Positions 5,614 to 12,071 of a stretch of DNA of 12,071 nucleotides are shown here, piece after piece (position 1 is the first letter of the stretch; each line of letters opens with the position of its first letter). The position numbers and the translations under genes are program-made. Under the pieces are notes generated by a model, which worked only from the letters and a program-made list of their open reading frames with translations, did no database searches and was not told the origin of the DNA. Source of the DNA: Candidatus Thorarchaeota archaeon (lineage in GTDB: Archaea; Asgardarchaeota; Thorarchaeia; Thorarchaeales; Thorarchaeaceae); contig DAOWDY010000277.1 of NCBI GenBank assembly GCA_030638785.1, positions 1 through 12,071 on the forward strand, given 5' to 3'.

Positions 5614-8391
5614 TCACTCTCTTAGGACATGTATTTTCTTTTCATCGAACCTAGATGTTCGTAATATCGGAAGAATAGCTGAAACAACAATAGCAAGCAC
5701 GATAAGACACATCAAGCCAATGGTTAAGGGATCTAACACCATCTGTGGTCGCACAAGTGCCTGCGCATTCTGACTTTGATTTGATGTGTCACCAAATAAC
5801 CAGATGAATCCGGTTCCAATTCCCAGTACTAATGAGAAAAGGGTCATTACCATGATTTCTGCAACAAGCACCTTAAGTACTTGCGAATTCGTAAACCCTC
5901 GTACTGATAGGAGTGCAGTTTCATATTCCTTTTCCTTCAGTGTAAGAGAAACGATTAGGCCAGTTCCGATGATGGCCAAGACAATTGCAAAGGAAACACC
6001 CAACCATCTTGCACGGGTAGCACCCATCTCAAAGGTGGAGGCTTCACGTTCAGTTGCCCGAGTAGTCGCTGAATCAGTGCTTGCTGCGCTCGGAAAGAGT
6101 TGCAGAATTTCTTGTTCAACCAACGTCCCATTAGTCCCTTGAGCAGTCTTCATGAGAACATGCGGTTCAGCATAATCAAGGAATCCAGTATCATTTAAGA
6201 AATCGAATGGAATGTACGCAGGATAGTTGCCACCAAACGCAAAATCACCTGCAATTTGACCGACAATGGCTTCTAAGGGGCTGGAATAGCCAATTAGGCT
6301 AACTATTTCCATCTGATATGAGGGTCCGGTAGGCATTAGCAATGTCACCATGTTGCCTATACCTAGTTCCAATTGCCGAGATATGGTTATTGGCAAGATG
6401 ATTTTTTCACCCGTGAATTCGGACATGACATCCTCAATAGAGGGTTCAGAGAACCAGATGTCCTCATAGAAAGCAGTTTCTAACCAACTTTCTGGATCTA
6501 TTGCTCTAGATGCAAGTGAACCACGCGTAGTACTGAAACTGATTTGGTATTCGGTGGTAGTAAATTCAACACCTTCAATGTCTTCTAGCGATTCAAGATA
6601 ATCAGAAGTATCTTCTCCTGGGGCAAATAATGCATTCACATCAGAACCTACGTTATATTGATCAGTCCTAAGCCTCATATCTTGTTCAGATGATAGACTC
6701 CCCACGCTGAATATACCATAGGCCACAATTAGTGCCACAACAAATACCAATGCCGCGTTTCTTGAGGGATTCCTCTTAACGTTTCGAGTTGCAAGATTTC
6801 CGAATTGTCCAAAGAAACGCTTGCCAGTTTGAACAACAGCAATTTGGAATCGCTGAGATCCTCTAAGAAGAATCTTCGTAGAACCGTAGAGGAATGCGAT
6901 TGGTCCTGCAAAATTCAGGAACGCATCTACAGGAGTCCAGAGTAAAACAGCGATTAGCACAATGAAATTAGAACTAAACCCAGTTCCTAAAAGGACGTTC
7001 ATATCAATACCAAGAATCCATACGATCAGTTTGTATGAACCCAGGGCAAAAGCTATGAGTGGGAGAAGACGTTTGTATTCTCTTTGTTCTTCAACATAGA
7101 TGTATTGTTTCAGTGCATCTAATGGATCCAATTTCGAAGCACGATCAGAGGGTCCTCGAATAGACCAATATGAAAGGACAACTCCAAACACAATTGTAAA
7201 TATCATATTGATCGGATTGGCTAATATTGAGGTAAATGCTGAATCTATTGCAACGTCACCAATTACGTGCGCGATGTATGTGCCAGCGAAGAGACCCGCG
7301 GTGCCGCCAATGATACCTATGATAAAGCCTTCCAGTCTTAACATTGATTTTATGGACTTCGGACCAAAACCTTTCGTCTGTAGTAAACCAAACTCGCGGC
7401 GTCTTAGATTATAGCTCACATCACTCAACATTGTTGATGAGTACCATGACATGAAAATAACCGGTGCAGCCAGAGATACATACGCAAGAATCAGAATGGT
7501 AGACGCGAAAGACAGCATTGACAGAACAGCCCCAACAAGGTTACTGGTTTTAGCATTGTAAATCGCCGTTCGGTCTTCAATCTTCGATAAGGCATCTTGG
7601 ATGTTTGTTGATGAAGCACCAATGTCGTATGGGTTGATTAGGTAATCTCTATCTAGTTGGATAAGATAGCCAGTAGCTGCAGCTAATGCAGTTGCATTTT
7701 CTTTTTGTAGATACCAATCTAATATTGGTTCTACTGTTTCTCCCCAGTCGACAAGCATCAGATCATACTCACGCCAATTACCAATTGGGATCTCTATGAA
7801 ACCCAAGTTTAGTGTTTGTTGTGGGTTGAGTAGTTGAGCTGTCTGCTCTGAAACATCACAGAAGCCTGCTACGGTCAGGTTCAAGTTAATTGATTGTGGA
7901 AATGGAGAATCACTTGTGAAGTACGTGATAGGAACAGTTACTATTTGCCCTATGGATAAGAGAGAGGCATTGACAGAACTCGCAACAACCAGTGTTTCAT
8001 TCTCTTGCAGAGTGCTACTACCGTTTAGGAATGACAGCGAATTCCACACGGTACTCGTTTCTTCCAAACCATACACATCGAACGATTGCCCTGCACTTGC
8101 ATTATAATTGAAAGAAAACTTAGTATATCGATCTAATGCGCTAACTTCAGGCATATCCTCAACAAGTTGCTCAATCTCATCGTATTGTGTGAGATTCCAT
8201 GTTGTTTCAGTCGCTACCATACGAGCATCATAATCGACACCATCAAGAGCTTGTGTAAGTGCCTTTTGAGACTGGATATCAGCAGCCATTAGCATACTTG
8301 CAAAGAATGTGGTCGCAATAAGGACACCAAGAGTCAATGCAATAAAAAGCCGGTAGCTTCGTATGACTCGTTTGAGGGCGTATCTGAACAT
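5614..8391 (-). CDS. FtsX/MacB-family ABC transporter permease, large
   Basis: Integral-membrane permease of 925 residues and first gene of the ABC operon. Membrane segments are at about 15-37, 285-316, 351-375, 391-411, 443-461, 474-503 (possibly two), 545-566, 797-816, 841-866 and 885-909. There are two FtsX core domains: 285-411, with the coupling helix RRREFGLLQTKGFG at 330-343, and 797-909, with its counterpart LKEKEYETALLSVRGF at 818-833. Two large extracytoplasmic domains lie at about 38-284 and 567-796. The first contains many N-x-S/T sequons (for example N66, N97, N123, N131, N141, N171, N232), consistent with archaeal surface glycosylation. This two-core, roughly 10-segment layout is that of long FtsX-like permeases, so one chain plus two ATPase copies may form the transporter. 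The ATG at 8391 is preceded by TGTGAT, a plausible ribosome-binding site, and by a TATA box at 8428-8437. The ligand is unknown. Confidence 0.92.
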   Translation of the reverse strand: MFRYALKRVIRSYRLFIALTLGVLIATTFFASMLMAADIQSQKALTQALDGVDYDARMVATETTWNLTQYDEIEQLVEDMPEVSALDRYTKFSFNYNASAGQSFDVYGLEETSTVWNSLSFLNGSSTLQENETLVVASSVNASLLSIGQIVTVPITYFTSDSPFPQSINLNLTVAGFCDVSEQTAQLLNPQQTLNLGFIEIPIGNWREYDLMLVDWGETVEPILDWYLQKENATALAAATGYLIQLDRDYLINPYDIGASSTNIQDALSKIEDRTAIYNAKTSNLVGAVLSMLSFASTILILAYVSLAAPVIFMSWYSSTMLSDVSYNLRRREFGLLQTKGFGPKSIKSMLRLEGFIIGIIGGTAGLFAGTYIAHVIGDVAIDSAFTSILANPINMIFTIVFGVVLSYWSIRGPSDRASKLDPLDALKQYIYVEEQREYKRLLPLIAFALGSYKLIVWILGIDMNVLLGTGFSSNFIVLIAVLLWTPVDAFLNFAGPIAFLYGSTKILLRGSQRFQIAVVQTGKRFFGQFGNLATRNVKRNPSRNAALVFVVALIVAYGIFSVGSLSSEQDMRLRTDQYNVGSDVNALFAPGEDTSDYLESLEDIEGVEFTTTEYQISFSTTRGSLASRAIDPESWLETAFYEDIWFSEPSIEDVMSEFTGEKIILPITISRQLELGIGNMVTLLMPTGPSYQMEIVSLIGYSSPLEAIVGQIAGDFAFGGNYPAYIPFDFLNDTGFLDYAEPHVLMKTAQGTNGTLVEQEILQLFPSAASTDSATTRATEREASTFEMGATRARWLGVSFAIVLAIIGTGLIVSLTLKEKEYETALLSVRGFTNSQVLKVLVAEIMVMTLFSLVLGIGTGFIWLFGDTSNQSQNAQALVRPQMVLDPLTIGLMCLIVLAIVVSAILPILRTSRFDEKKIHVLRE

Positions 8392-8427
8392 GACTTATCA
8401 CATTCCTGTCTTGCAGGCGGTAATCGA

Positions 8428-8437
8428 CGATATAAGT
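8428..8437 (-). promoter_or_regulatory. TATA-box promoter of the ABC operon
   Basis: On the minus strand ACTTATATCG lies about 37-46 nt before the permease ATG, predicting a start near 8405-8410 and a leader of about 15-20 nt that includes the TGTGAT element. The surrounding gap (8392-8555) also holds a perfect 10-bp palindrome TGACTAGTCA (8517-8526). A GAATG/CATTC repeat just past the stop of the next gene is too short to call. Confidence 0.42.
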
Positions 8438-8555
8438 GTTGGGCAGAAACTTAACCTTTGGCGGAATCGGATTATCAAACGGATTTGCTTGATTACGAAA
8501 TCTCTCTGTCCAAGAATGACTAGTCAATCGAGGTAATATAAGGTGAATGTATCAA

Positions 8556-9170
8556 TCATTCATTCTGGGATGAATCATCAGAGTTTGTTTCCTCTTCAAC
8601 TCCAGTTTCAAGGCGGGGGTTTCGCTTGTTATACACAAATGATAACCCTATAGCTATAGCTAGAGCAAGAAGGCTAAATGACACCACATAAGGTAAGGTG
8701 AGGGTAGGGTCAACTTGTGGATTCAAGTCAATCCGCAGGTCAAAGCTACGCGAGTAACTGAGAGCCAAATTATCCTCAGTATCATATGCTTCTACCCAAA
8801 TCAAGTAGGTGTGATTGAGCTCAACTCCAGGGAAAGTGGCAGTGTAGAATGATGAGTTAAAGACCATGAGAGTTACAACTGGATCCCCACCGTCCTGTCG
8901 AATCTTCGCAGTCACGTTGTGAACACCAGACTCAGTATCAGTAACATTACCCCAAACTGTGAAGGCTTCTCCATCACTAACTATACCATCAATTCCCCAA
9001 CCATAAATCTCAGGTCGGAGGGTATCCTGTGCAACAATCCGGTCTGTGACGGAGTTGCGAGGTTCAGTCTGCAAGGTGGCGAGTTGACCTGAAAAGATCA
9101 AGGTTCCAAAGATGATAACTGAAACTAAGAAGAGGGAGGATAATGCCAATCTCGGTCTGTGTACAATCAT
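8556..9170 (-). CDS. membrane-anchored protein with Ig-like extracytoplasmic domain
   Basis: Protein of 204 residues, function not recognised. It has a basic N-terminus and hydrophobic segment at 8-27 (signal anchor or signal peptide), then an extracytoplasmic region at 28-158. Within this, about 51-147 reads like a single immunoglobulin-like beta sandwich: alternating hydrophobic strands, DTESGVHNVTAKI (78-90), and an ELNHTYLIWVEAYDTEDN stretch (117-134) typical of Ig-like or fibronectin-like folds in archaeal surface proteins. Sequons occur at N75, N85, N105 and N119. A second membrane segment at 159-180 is followed by a short acidic cytoplasmic tail (DDSSQNE end). It lies 164 nt upstream of the ABC permease on the same strand, with a separate promoter-like box between them, so it may be a surface partner of the transporter or independent. 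No Shine-Dalgarno is evident; the ATG at 9170 directly precedes the signal-like segment. Confidence 0.82.
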   Translation of the reverse strand: MIVHRPRLALSSLFLVSVIIFGTLIFSGQLATLQTEPRNSVTDRIVAQDTLRPEIYGWGIDGIVSDGEAFTVWGNVTDTESGVHNVTAKIRQDGGDPVVTLMVFNSSFYTATFPGVELNHTYLIWVEAYDTEDNLALSYSRSFDLRIDLNPQVDPTLTLPYVVSFSLLALAIAIGLSFVYNKRNPRLETGVEEETNSDDSSQNE

Positions 9171-9239
9171 CTGAATCTTGTTTTGGATATGCGATTCTGC
9201 ATATTAGGTACTCTGTAAGCGCATAATGGAGGTTAGGGT

Positions 9240-9250
9240 CCTTATATAGA
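9240..9250. promoter_or_regulatory. symmetric TATA sequence shared by divergent genes
   Basis: CTTATATAG (9241-9249) reads as a TATA box on both strands. On the plus strand a start near 9268-9274 would give a leader of about 20-25 nt to the TTG at 9293. On the minus strand a start near 9215-9220 would give a leader of about 48 nt to the ATG at 9170. A second minus-strand candidate, TAATATGC (9197-9204), would give a nearly leaderless transcript. Confidence 0.35.
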
Positions 9251-9292
9251 GGGTATGTCTTCACAATTGACAACGGGTAACATCGATATGAT

Positions 9293-10027
9293 TTGGAGGG
9301 GTTACAAATCGTATCAAGAAGAAGAAAAAGAATACTGAATGTGACATCGGTTTTTCTTATAGTAGTGTGTTCTGTATTTATCATCTCAGTGACTGATATT
9401 TTTTATGAGGACGGGAGTATTGCTAGTAACAGTTTAGAGTGGGCGGATATTGGTAATTCTACTATAATCTATGATTTTACAATTCTCGCCAGATTTGGTG
9501 CTGAGGATGCATATCAATACTGGTTTCCATTAAATAATTCACAAGTTAGAGTTACTATCGATAGATTACCACCTCTTAATTCATCAATGAGTGCAGAATG
9601 GTTTATTGAAAATGTAGCGAATTCAGACAAAGTACAAGTGAGCAGATTAGATAGGTCTGAGATTAAGTTTGGTTTGAGAACAATACTGGAGAGAGCCGTG
9701 TCTTTCCTAATATTCCCAATAGGGGATTGGAAATATTTTGATGATTGTTTTGGGGATGATTTCAGACTTGTGAACAAAGACGAACAATATCCAACTCACT
9801 ACGAATTCATGGGAAGATCAAGTAGTCTTACAACTTACACTTTCACAAGAAATTGGCTTCAGCAGGAATCTGGTACAGGTACATACAAGTCTTTCACCAA
9901 TGGTGAGATTGAGAAGAACAGTGGTATTCCAGTCTATATTTCTCATCATTGGCTTTTCAGTCATGTTAATGGATTTGAATATACAGTCATCCTTAGTCAA
10001 CATTCAACTGACTCTACAAAGTCCTAG
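9293..10027 (+). CDS. single-pass membrane-anchored protein of unknown function
   Basis: About 244 residues, family not recognised. A basic N-terminus (SRRRKR, 8-13) precedes one membrane segment (about 15-33), so the chain has its N-terminus inside and an extracytoplasmic domain from about 36 to the end. That domain is beta-rich with several sequons (for example N55, N80, N95) and no catalytic motif I can name. There is no in-frame ATG near the start: a stop lies at 9278-9280 and the first usable codon is TTG at 9293. GGAGGGG (9295-9301) overlaps that TTG and is not followed by an ATG, GTG or TTG at normal spacing, so the start is uncertain and one or a few residues may be wrong. Sampled lines are 33-38% GC against about 43% for the permease, suggesting transfer or relaxed selection. 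It diverges from the Ig-like protein gene. Confidence 0.72.
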   Translation: MEGLQIVSRRRKRILNVTSVFLIVVCSVFIISVTDIFYEDGSIASNSLEWADIGNSTIIYDFTILARFGAEDAYQYWFPLNNSQVRVTIDRLPPLNSSMSAEWFIENVANSDKVQVSRLDRSEIKFGLRTILERAVSFLIFPIGDWKYFDDCFGDDFRLVNKDEQYPTHYEFMGRSSSLTTYTFTRNWLQQESGTGTYKSFTNGEIEKNSGIPVYISHHWLFSHVNGFEYTVILSQHSTDSTKS

Positions 10028-10096
10028 TAATATCTGTGAACTTTGTTCATGGAATCAGCTTTGTTCCTGAATAGAATTGAGATACCGAGAATTAGT

Positions 10097-10357
10097 AAAA
10101 GGTGGGCGAAGAAACCCGTGAATAACGCAACGCTGCCGCGCCACCACCTTTAACATTTTGTGCGTTGTCGTTCCATTCTATCCATTTTTAGATAGATGCA
10201 AGGCTCGCTCCGCACGCCATAGATTGAGCCGATTCACGTTTACGGTTTCTTACGCCCTTAGTTACTCAATAACTGAAAGGGTCCGGAACCAGTTATAACT
10301 TTCGGTTCGCGGTCCAGCGCAGCAATTGAGAAGAGGAGTGGGCGTGCGACCATCAAA
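10097..10357 (-). ncRNA. candidate structured non-coding RNA, unidentified
   Basis: The 420-nt gap 10028-10447 has no credible protein gene but a GC-rich core (about 51% over 10101-10360 by hand count) dense in inverted repeats. Read on the minus strand, CGCACGCC (10348-10341) pairs with GGCGTGCG (10218-10211), closing about 120 nt. Inside are GGACCGCGAACC (10315-10304) with GGTTCCGGACC (10290-10280), and CCTT..AGTTA with TAACT..AAGG (10280-10256). Further on are TCTATC with GATAGA (10196-10177) and a terminal AAAGGTGG (10151-10144) with CCACCTTT (10105-10098) followed by TTTT. A minus-strand TATA-like CATATAATAG (10386-10377) would start transcription near 10355, just before the first helix. 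I do not find the conserved motifs I know for archaeal RNase P RNA, SRP RNA, 5S rRNA or tRNA. The boundaries are estimates. It could instead be a cis-regulatory leader or a decayed element. Confidence 0.42.
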
Positions 10358-10376
10358 CCCTTTTTACAGGGTCAGA

Positions 10377-10386
10377 CTATTATATG
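10377..10386 (-). promoter_or_regulatory. TATA-like box upstream of the candidate RNA
   Basis: CATATAATAG on the minus strand lies about 26 nt before the GC-rich core, the spacing expected for an archaeal TATA box. A small CCCT/AGGG stem (10358-10371) lies between the box and the predicted start. Confidence 0.38.
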
Positions 10387-10447
10387 ATATTAGGAATTAT
10401 TCACTTAAAAAGACTGCTGGCATGGCGCGAAATAATGAAAACATCCC

Positions 10448-11221
10448 TCAACTTTTCCGTTTCATGTTACGCCTGTATCCCCGGCTATAAGGATAATTAC
10501 GTTCACCATTCTTTCTGCGTTGGTAGCGTTCATACTCGTCAGGTGTGTCAAATCGGTGGTCGGTATAATAGATCCCTAGAAGAAGGAGACCAACCCCAGC
10601 AATGTATAGAACTAGCAGGATTTGTTCCCATTGAAGAGAAACCTCGATCCAAGCGTAGTCTTGCAGCTGCGAGAATGAGAGCAGGACATTTCGAATGTAC
10701 AACGTTGGTGTACCATCTGCACGGAGAACACGCTGTGTAAATATGAGACTATAATTTCCTGGAGCAAGATCAAAAGTTGATAGTGCTGTTGATAGTCTAT
10801 AGGATGCACCAGAATAATGGATTTCAGCGGTACTATTTTGAATCAGGGCTTCATTCTTATACACCAACACTGTGCATTCAATAATTTCCTCTCGTTCAAG
10901 AGGGTATGAATAATCAATTCGAATCCTTGGCAAATACGGGGCCCATTCGTAGACCTCAAAGGATACTTCTAATCGACCACCCAATTGGTTCAGTATTGCA
11001 TTTGATTCCATTCCAGGAGGAGGTCCGATATGTTGACGAGGAGTAAAAGGTAGGATGAGGAGAAAAATAATTGCAGGAATGAGAAGAGGTTTTCTCTTGA
11101 CTAATCGAAATTCGGGAGCCTTGTGGGTGCGTTTGAGAAACCTAACCATAACCAAGGCAATTAGGAAGAATGCGACTGCAGAGAAACTGACTGAAAAAAG
11201 ATTCTCCACAGCTGCATTCAT
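10448..11221 (-). CDS. three-segment membrane protein with extracytoplasmic domain, unknown function
   Basis: Protein of 257 residues, not recognised. Hydrophobic segments are at about 8-28, 45-60 and 199-219. The stretch between the first two is basic (KRTHKAPEFRLVKRK), so it is cytoplasmic. Residues about 62-198 are then outside and look beta-rich, with a Pro-rich beginning (GPPPG, 66-70) and sequons at N129 and N156. The C-terminal tail (220-257) is cytoplasmic and strongly basic and tyrosine-rich, ending KRKS, and may bind nucleic acid, acidic lipid or a protein partner. The topology (extracytoplasmic beta domain plus cytoplasmic tail) echoes that of the protein at 8556-9170, but I see no sequence similarity. 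The start is the ATG at 11221, about 50 nt after a TATA box. It stands alone between the candidate RNA and the amidohydrolase gene. Confidence 0.8.
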   Translation of the reverse strand: MNAAVENLFSVSFSAVAFFLIALVMVRFLKRTHKAPEFRLVKRKPLLIPAIIFLLILPFTPRQHIGPPPGMESNAILNQLGGRLEVSFEVYEWAPYLPRIRIDYSYPLEREEIIECTVLVYKNEALIQNSTAEIHYSGASYRLSTALSTFDLAPGNYSLIFTQRVLRADGTPTLYIRNVLLSFSQLQDYAWIEVSLQWEQILLVLYIAGVGLLLLGIYYTDHRFDTPDEYERYQRRKNGERNYPYSRGYRRNMKRKS

Positions 11222-11270
11222 CGCAATGTACCCAGATTAGGAGTCCATCGTATCCAATGTTATTCTTTCC

Positions 11271-11280
11271 CTTATAGCAA
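11271..11280 (-). promoter_or_regulatory. TATA box of the three-segment membrane protein gene
   Basis: GCTATAAGGG-type sequence on the minus strand (core TATAA), predicting a transcription start near 11250 and a leader of about 29 nt before the ATG at 11221. It lies within the 72-nt gap to the amidohydrolase gene, so the two genes are probably transcribed separately. Confidence 0.42.
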
Positions 11281-11293
11281 TCATCTGCAAAAC

Positions 11294-12028
11294 TTAGTTT
11301 GTATTCAAAGACTTCACAAATGCAACGATTCTCTCAACCACCAATTTTACTGCCACCGCACCCTTCTCCTCTGTTGCCTTTGTGGAATTACCAACGACAC
11401 CAGTATCTGTGTGGTCCTTCATCGAGAAGCCAGTAGCAACAAATTCAGGATAGGGGAACTTTCCGGGTTCGTCGACTCTCTTATCTTCCAGAACTCTTTG
11501 ACCAAGAGCCCATGACACCGAGGTCTCCATGTCACATGCATGAAAGAACGGTTGTGAGAATAGCTCAGATTCCTCGTCCTTTATCGTGGACCACCAATCA
11601 ATTGAGAAGACCTTCGCCACTGATATTTTGTGGAGCTTATTTAGAGCAATTCTAATTGCAGCCCCATTCCCACCATGCCCGTTAATGAATATGATATTTG
11701 AGAAGCCATGCTGGGCAAGTGACATTGCAATATCGATCAACAACTCTGCAAAATTAACCTCATCTAGGGTTATCGTTCCTTTGAAGTCCATGTGATGGGG
11801 AGAATGGCCAAAGGCTAATGTAGGTGCAAGAGTTACTTTCAGTTCAGGCCAGAGGTTCTCACAAACAATTTCACCAAATCGCGTTGCAACGAAATGGTCA
11901 TTGTCTAGAGGAAGAGCTGGACCATGTTGTTCAGTAGATCCAATTGGAACTAGAATTGTTGCGCACTCTTCTATTCGTTCTTCCATTTCTTGCCAGGTCA
12001 TCTTAGCCAATCGATAAGGGTGAGTCAT
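11294..12028 (-). CDS. creatininase-family amidohydrolase
   Basis: Metal-dependent amidohydrolase of the creatininase fold, about 244 residues from the chosen start. Counting from the longer GTG start at 12046, the landmarks are GSTEQHGPALPLDND (36-50), with expected metal ligands E39, H41 and D50, then NGHGGN (122-127) with H124, and HACDMETS (169-176) with E174. Family members hydrolyse cyclic or formyl amides (creatinine, FAPy intermediates of riboflavin/F420 synthesis, mycofactocin peptide), so the substrate cannot be assigned. The usual HAG of the last motif is HAC here. Three in-frame starts are possible: GTG 12046, ATG 12040 and ATG 12028. I prefer 12028 because AGGG lies 5 nt before it and a TATA-like GTATAC at 12052-12057 predicts transcription starting close to it. 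The downstream gene has its own promoter, so this is probably monocistronic; the upstream side is cut by the window edge. Confidence 0.88.
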   Translation of the reverse strand: MTHPYRLAKMTWQEMEERIEECATILVPIGSTEQHGPALPLDNDHFVATRFGEIVCENLWPELKVTLAPTLAFGHSPHHMDFKGTITLDEVNFAELLIDIAMSLAQHGFSNIIFINGHGGNGAAIRIALNKLHKISVAKVFSIDWWSTIKDEESELFSQPFFHACDMETSVSWALGQRVLEDKRVDEPGKFPYPEFVATGFSMKDHTDTGVVGNSTKATEEKGAVAVKLVVERIVAFVKSLNTN

Positions 12029-12071
12029 TATATCCCTCATACGCACTGACCGTATACTACTAATTATGTCA

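Noticed and set aside
4723..8391. ABC operon as a LolCDE lipoprotein-release system
   Set aside because: The ATPase resembles LolD, but the organism appears to be a single-membrane archaeon, there is only one long two-core permease, and no lipoprotein carrier genes are present.
10097..10357. Identification of the GC-rich locus as RNase P RNA, SRP RNA, 5S rRNA or a tRNA
   Set aside because: I looked on both strands for the GAGGAAAGTCC-like and ACAGAA-like elements of RNase P RNA, the GGAAG-type helix 8 core of SRP RNA, the conserved 5S CCGAAC region and a tRNA T-arm (GGTTCRA). None was found in a suitable arrangement.
10384..10740. Plus-strand frame of 118 codons
   Set aside because: Mostly antisense to the three-segment membrane protein gene; the translation is low in structure and rich in His and Cys, as expected of a shadow frame.
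1..12071. CRISPR array, insertion sequence, transposase, integrase or phage genes
   Set aside because: No regularly spaced repeats, no transposase or recombinase motifs in any frame and no terminal inverted repeats with target duplications were seen.

Overview
The window looks like a chromosomal segment of an anaerobic archaeon of moderate GC (about 42-43% in coding lines I counted by hand). The archaeal signs are TATA-type boxes about 25 nt before likely transcription starts, several genes without a strong Shine-Dalgarno, a histidine kinase with an archaeal-style H-box, and secreted or membrane proteins rich in N-x-S/T sequons. An Asgard (Thorarchaeia-like) lineage is my best guess, but nothing here is diagnostic.

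Layout. A ferredoxin-like Fe-S protein (153-878, +) converges on an isoaspartyl peptidase/asparaginase of the Ntn-hydrolase T2 family (923-1795, -), with an imperfect stem-loop between them. A divergent promoter region of 156 nt containing an inverted repeat leads to a 752-residue orphan sensor histidine kinase (1952-4210, +). Its N-terminal 515 residues form about 16 membrane segments that look like two tandem copies of an 8-segment module. Next comes a roughly 510-nt stretch with no clear intact gene. It holds a broken minus-strand reading frame whose last 52 codons resemble the C-terminal tail of the neighbouring ABC ATPase, a cluster of dyad-symmetric sequences around an AT-rich promoter-like tract, and a perfect 11-bp hairpin followed by a T run.

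From 4723 to 8391 (-) lies a two-gene ABC operon: a 925-residue FtsX/MacB-type permease, then its MacB/LolD-type ATPase 6 nt downstream. From 8556 to 11221 are three membrane-anchored proteins with extracytoplasmic beta-rich domains and no recognisable catalytic motif. Two of them (8556-9170, - and 9293-10027, +) diverge from a region with one symmetric TATA sequence. Between the second and third is a GC-richer, palindrome-dense stretch (about 10097-10357) that is best explained as an unidentified structured RNA gene on the minus strand. The window closes with a creatininase-family metal-dependent amidohydrolase (11294-12028, -).

The permease and ATPase should form one transporter, and the neighbouring anchored ectodomain proteins are possible surface partners. 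The peptidase, amidohydrolase and Fe-S protein look like independent metabolic genes. The most interesting items are the unassigned RNA-like locus, the duplicated multi-membrane sensor of the kinase, and the broken tail-like frame beside the ABC operon. There are no CRISPR arrays, tRNAs, rRNAs or insertion sequences that I can see.
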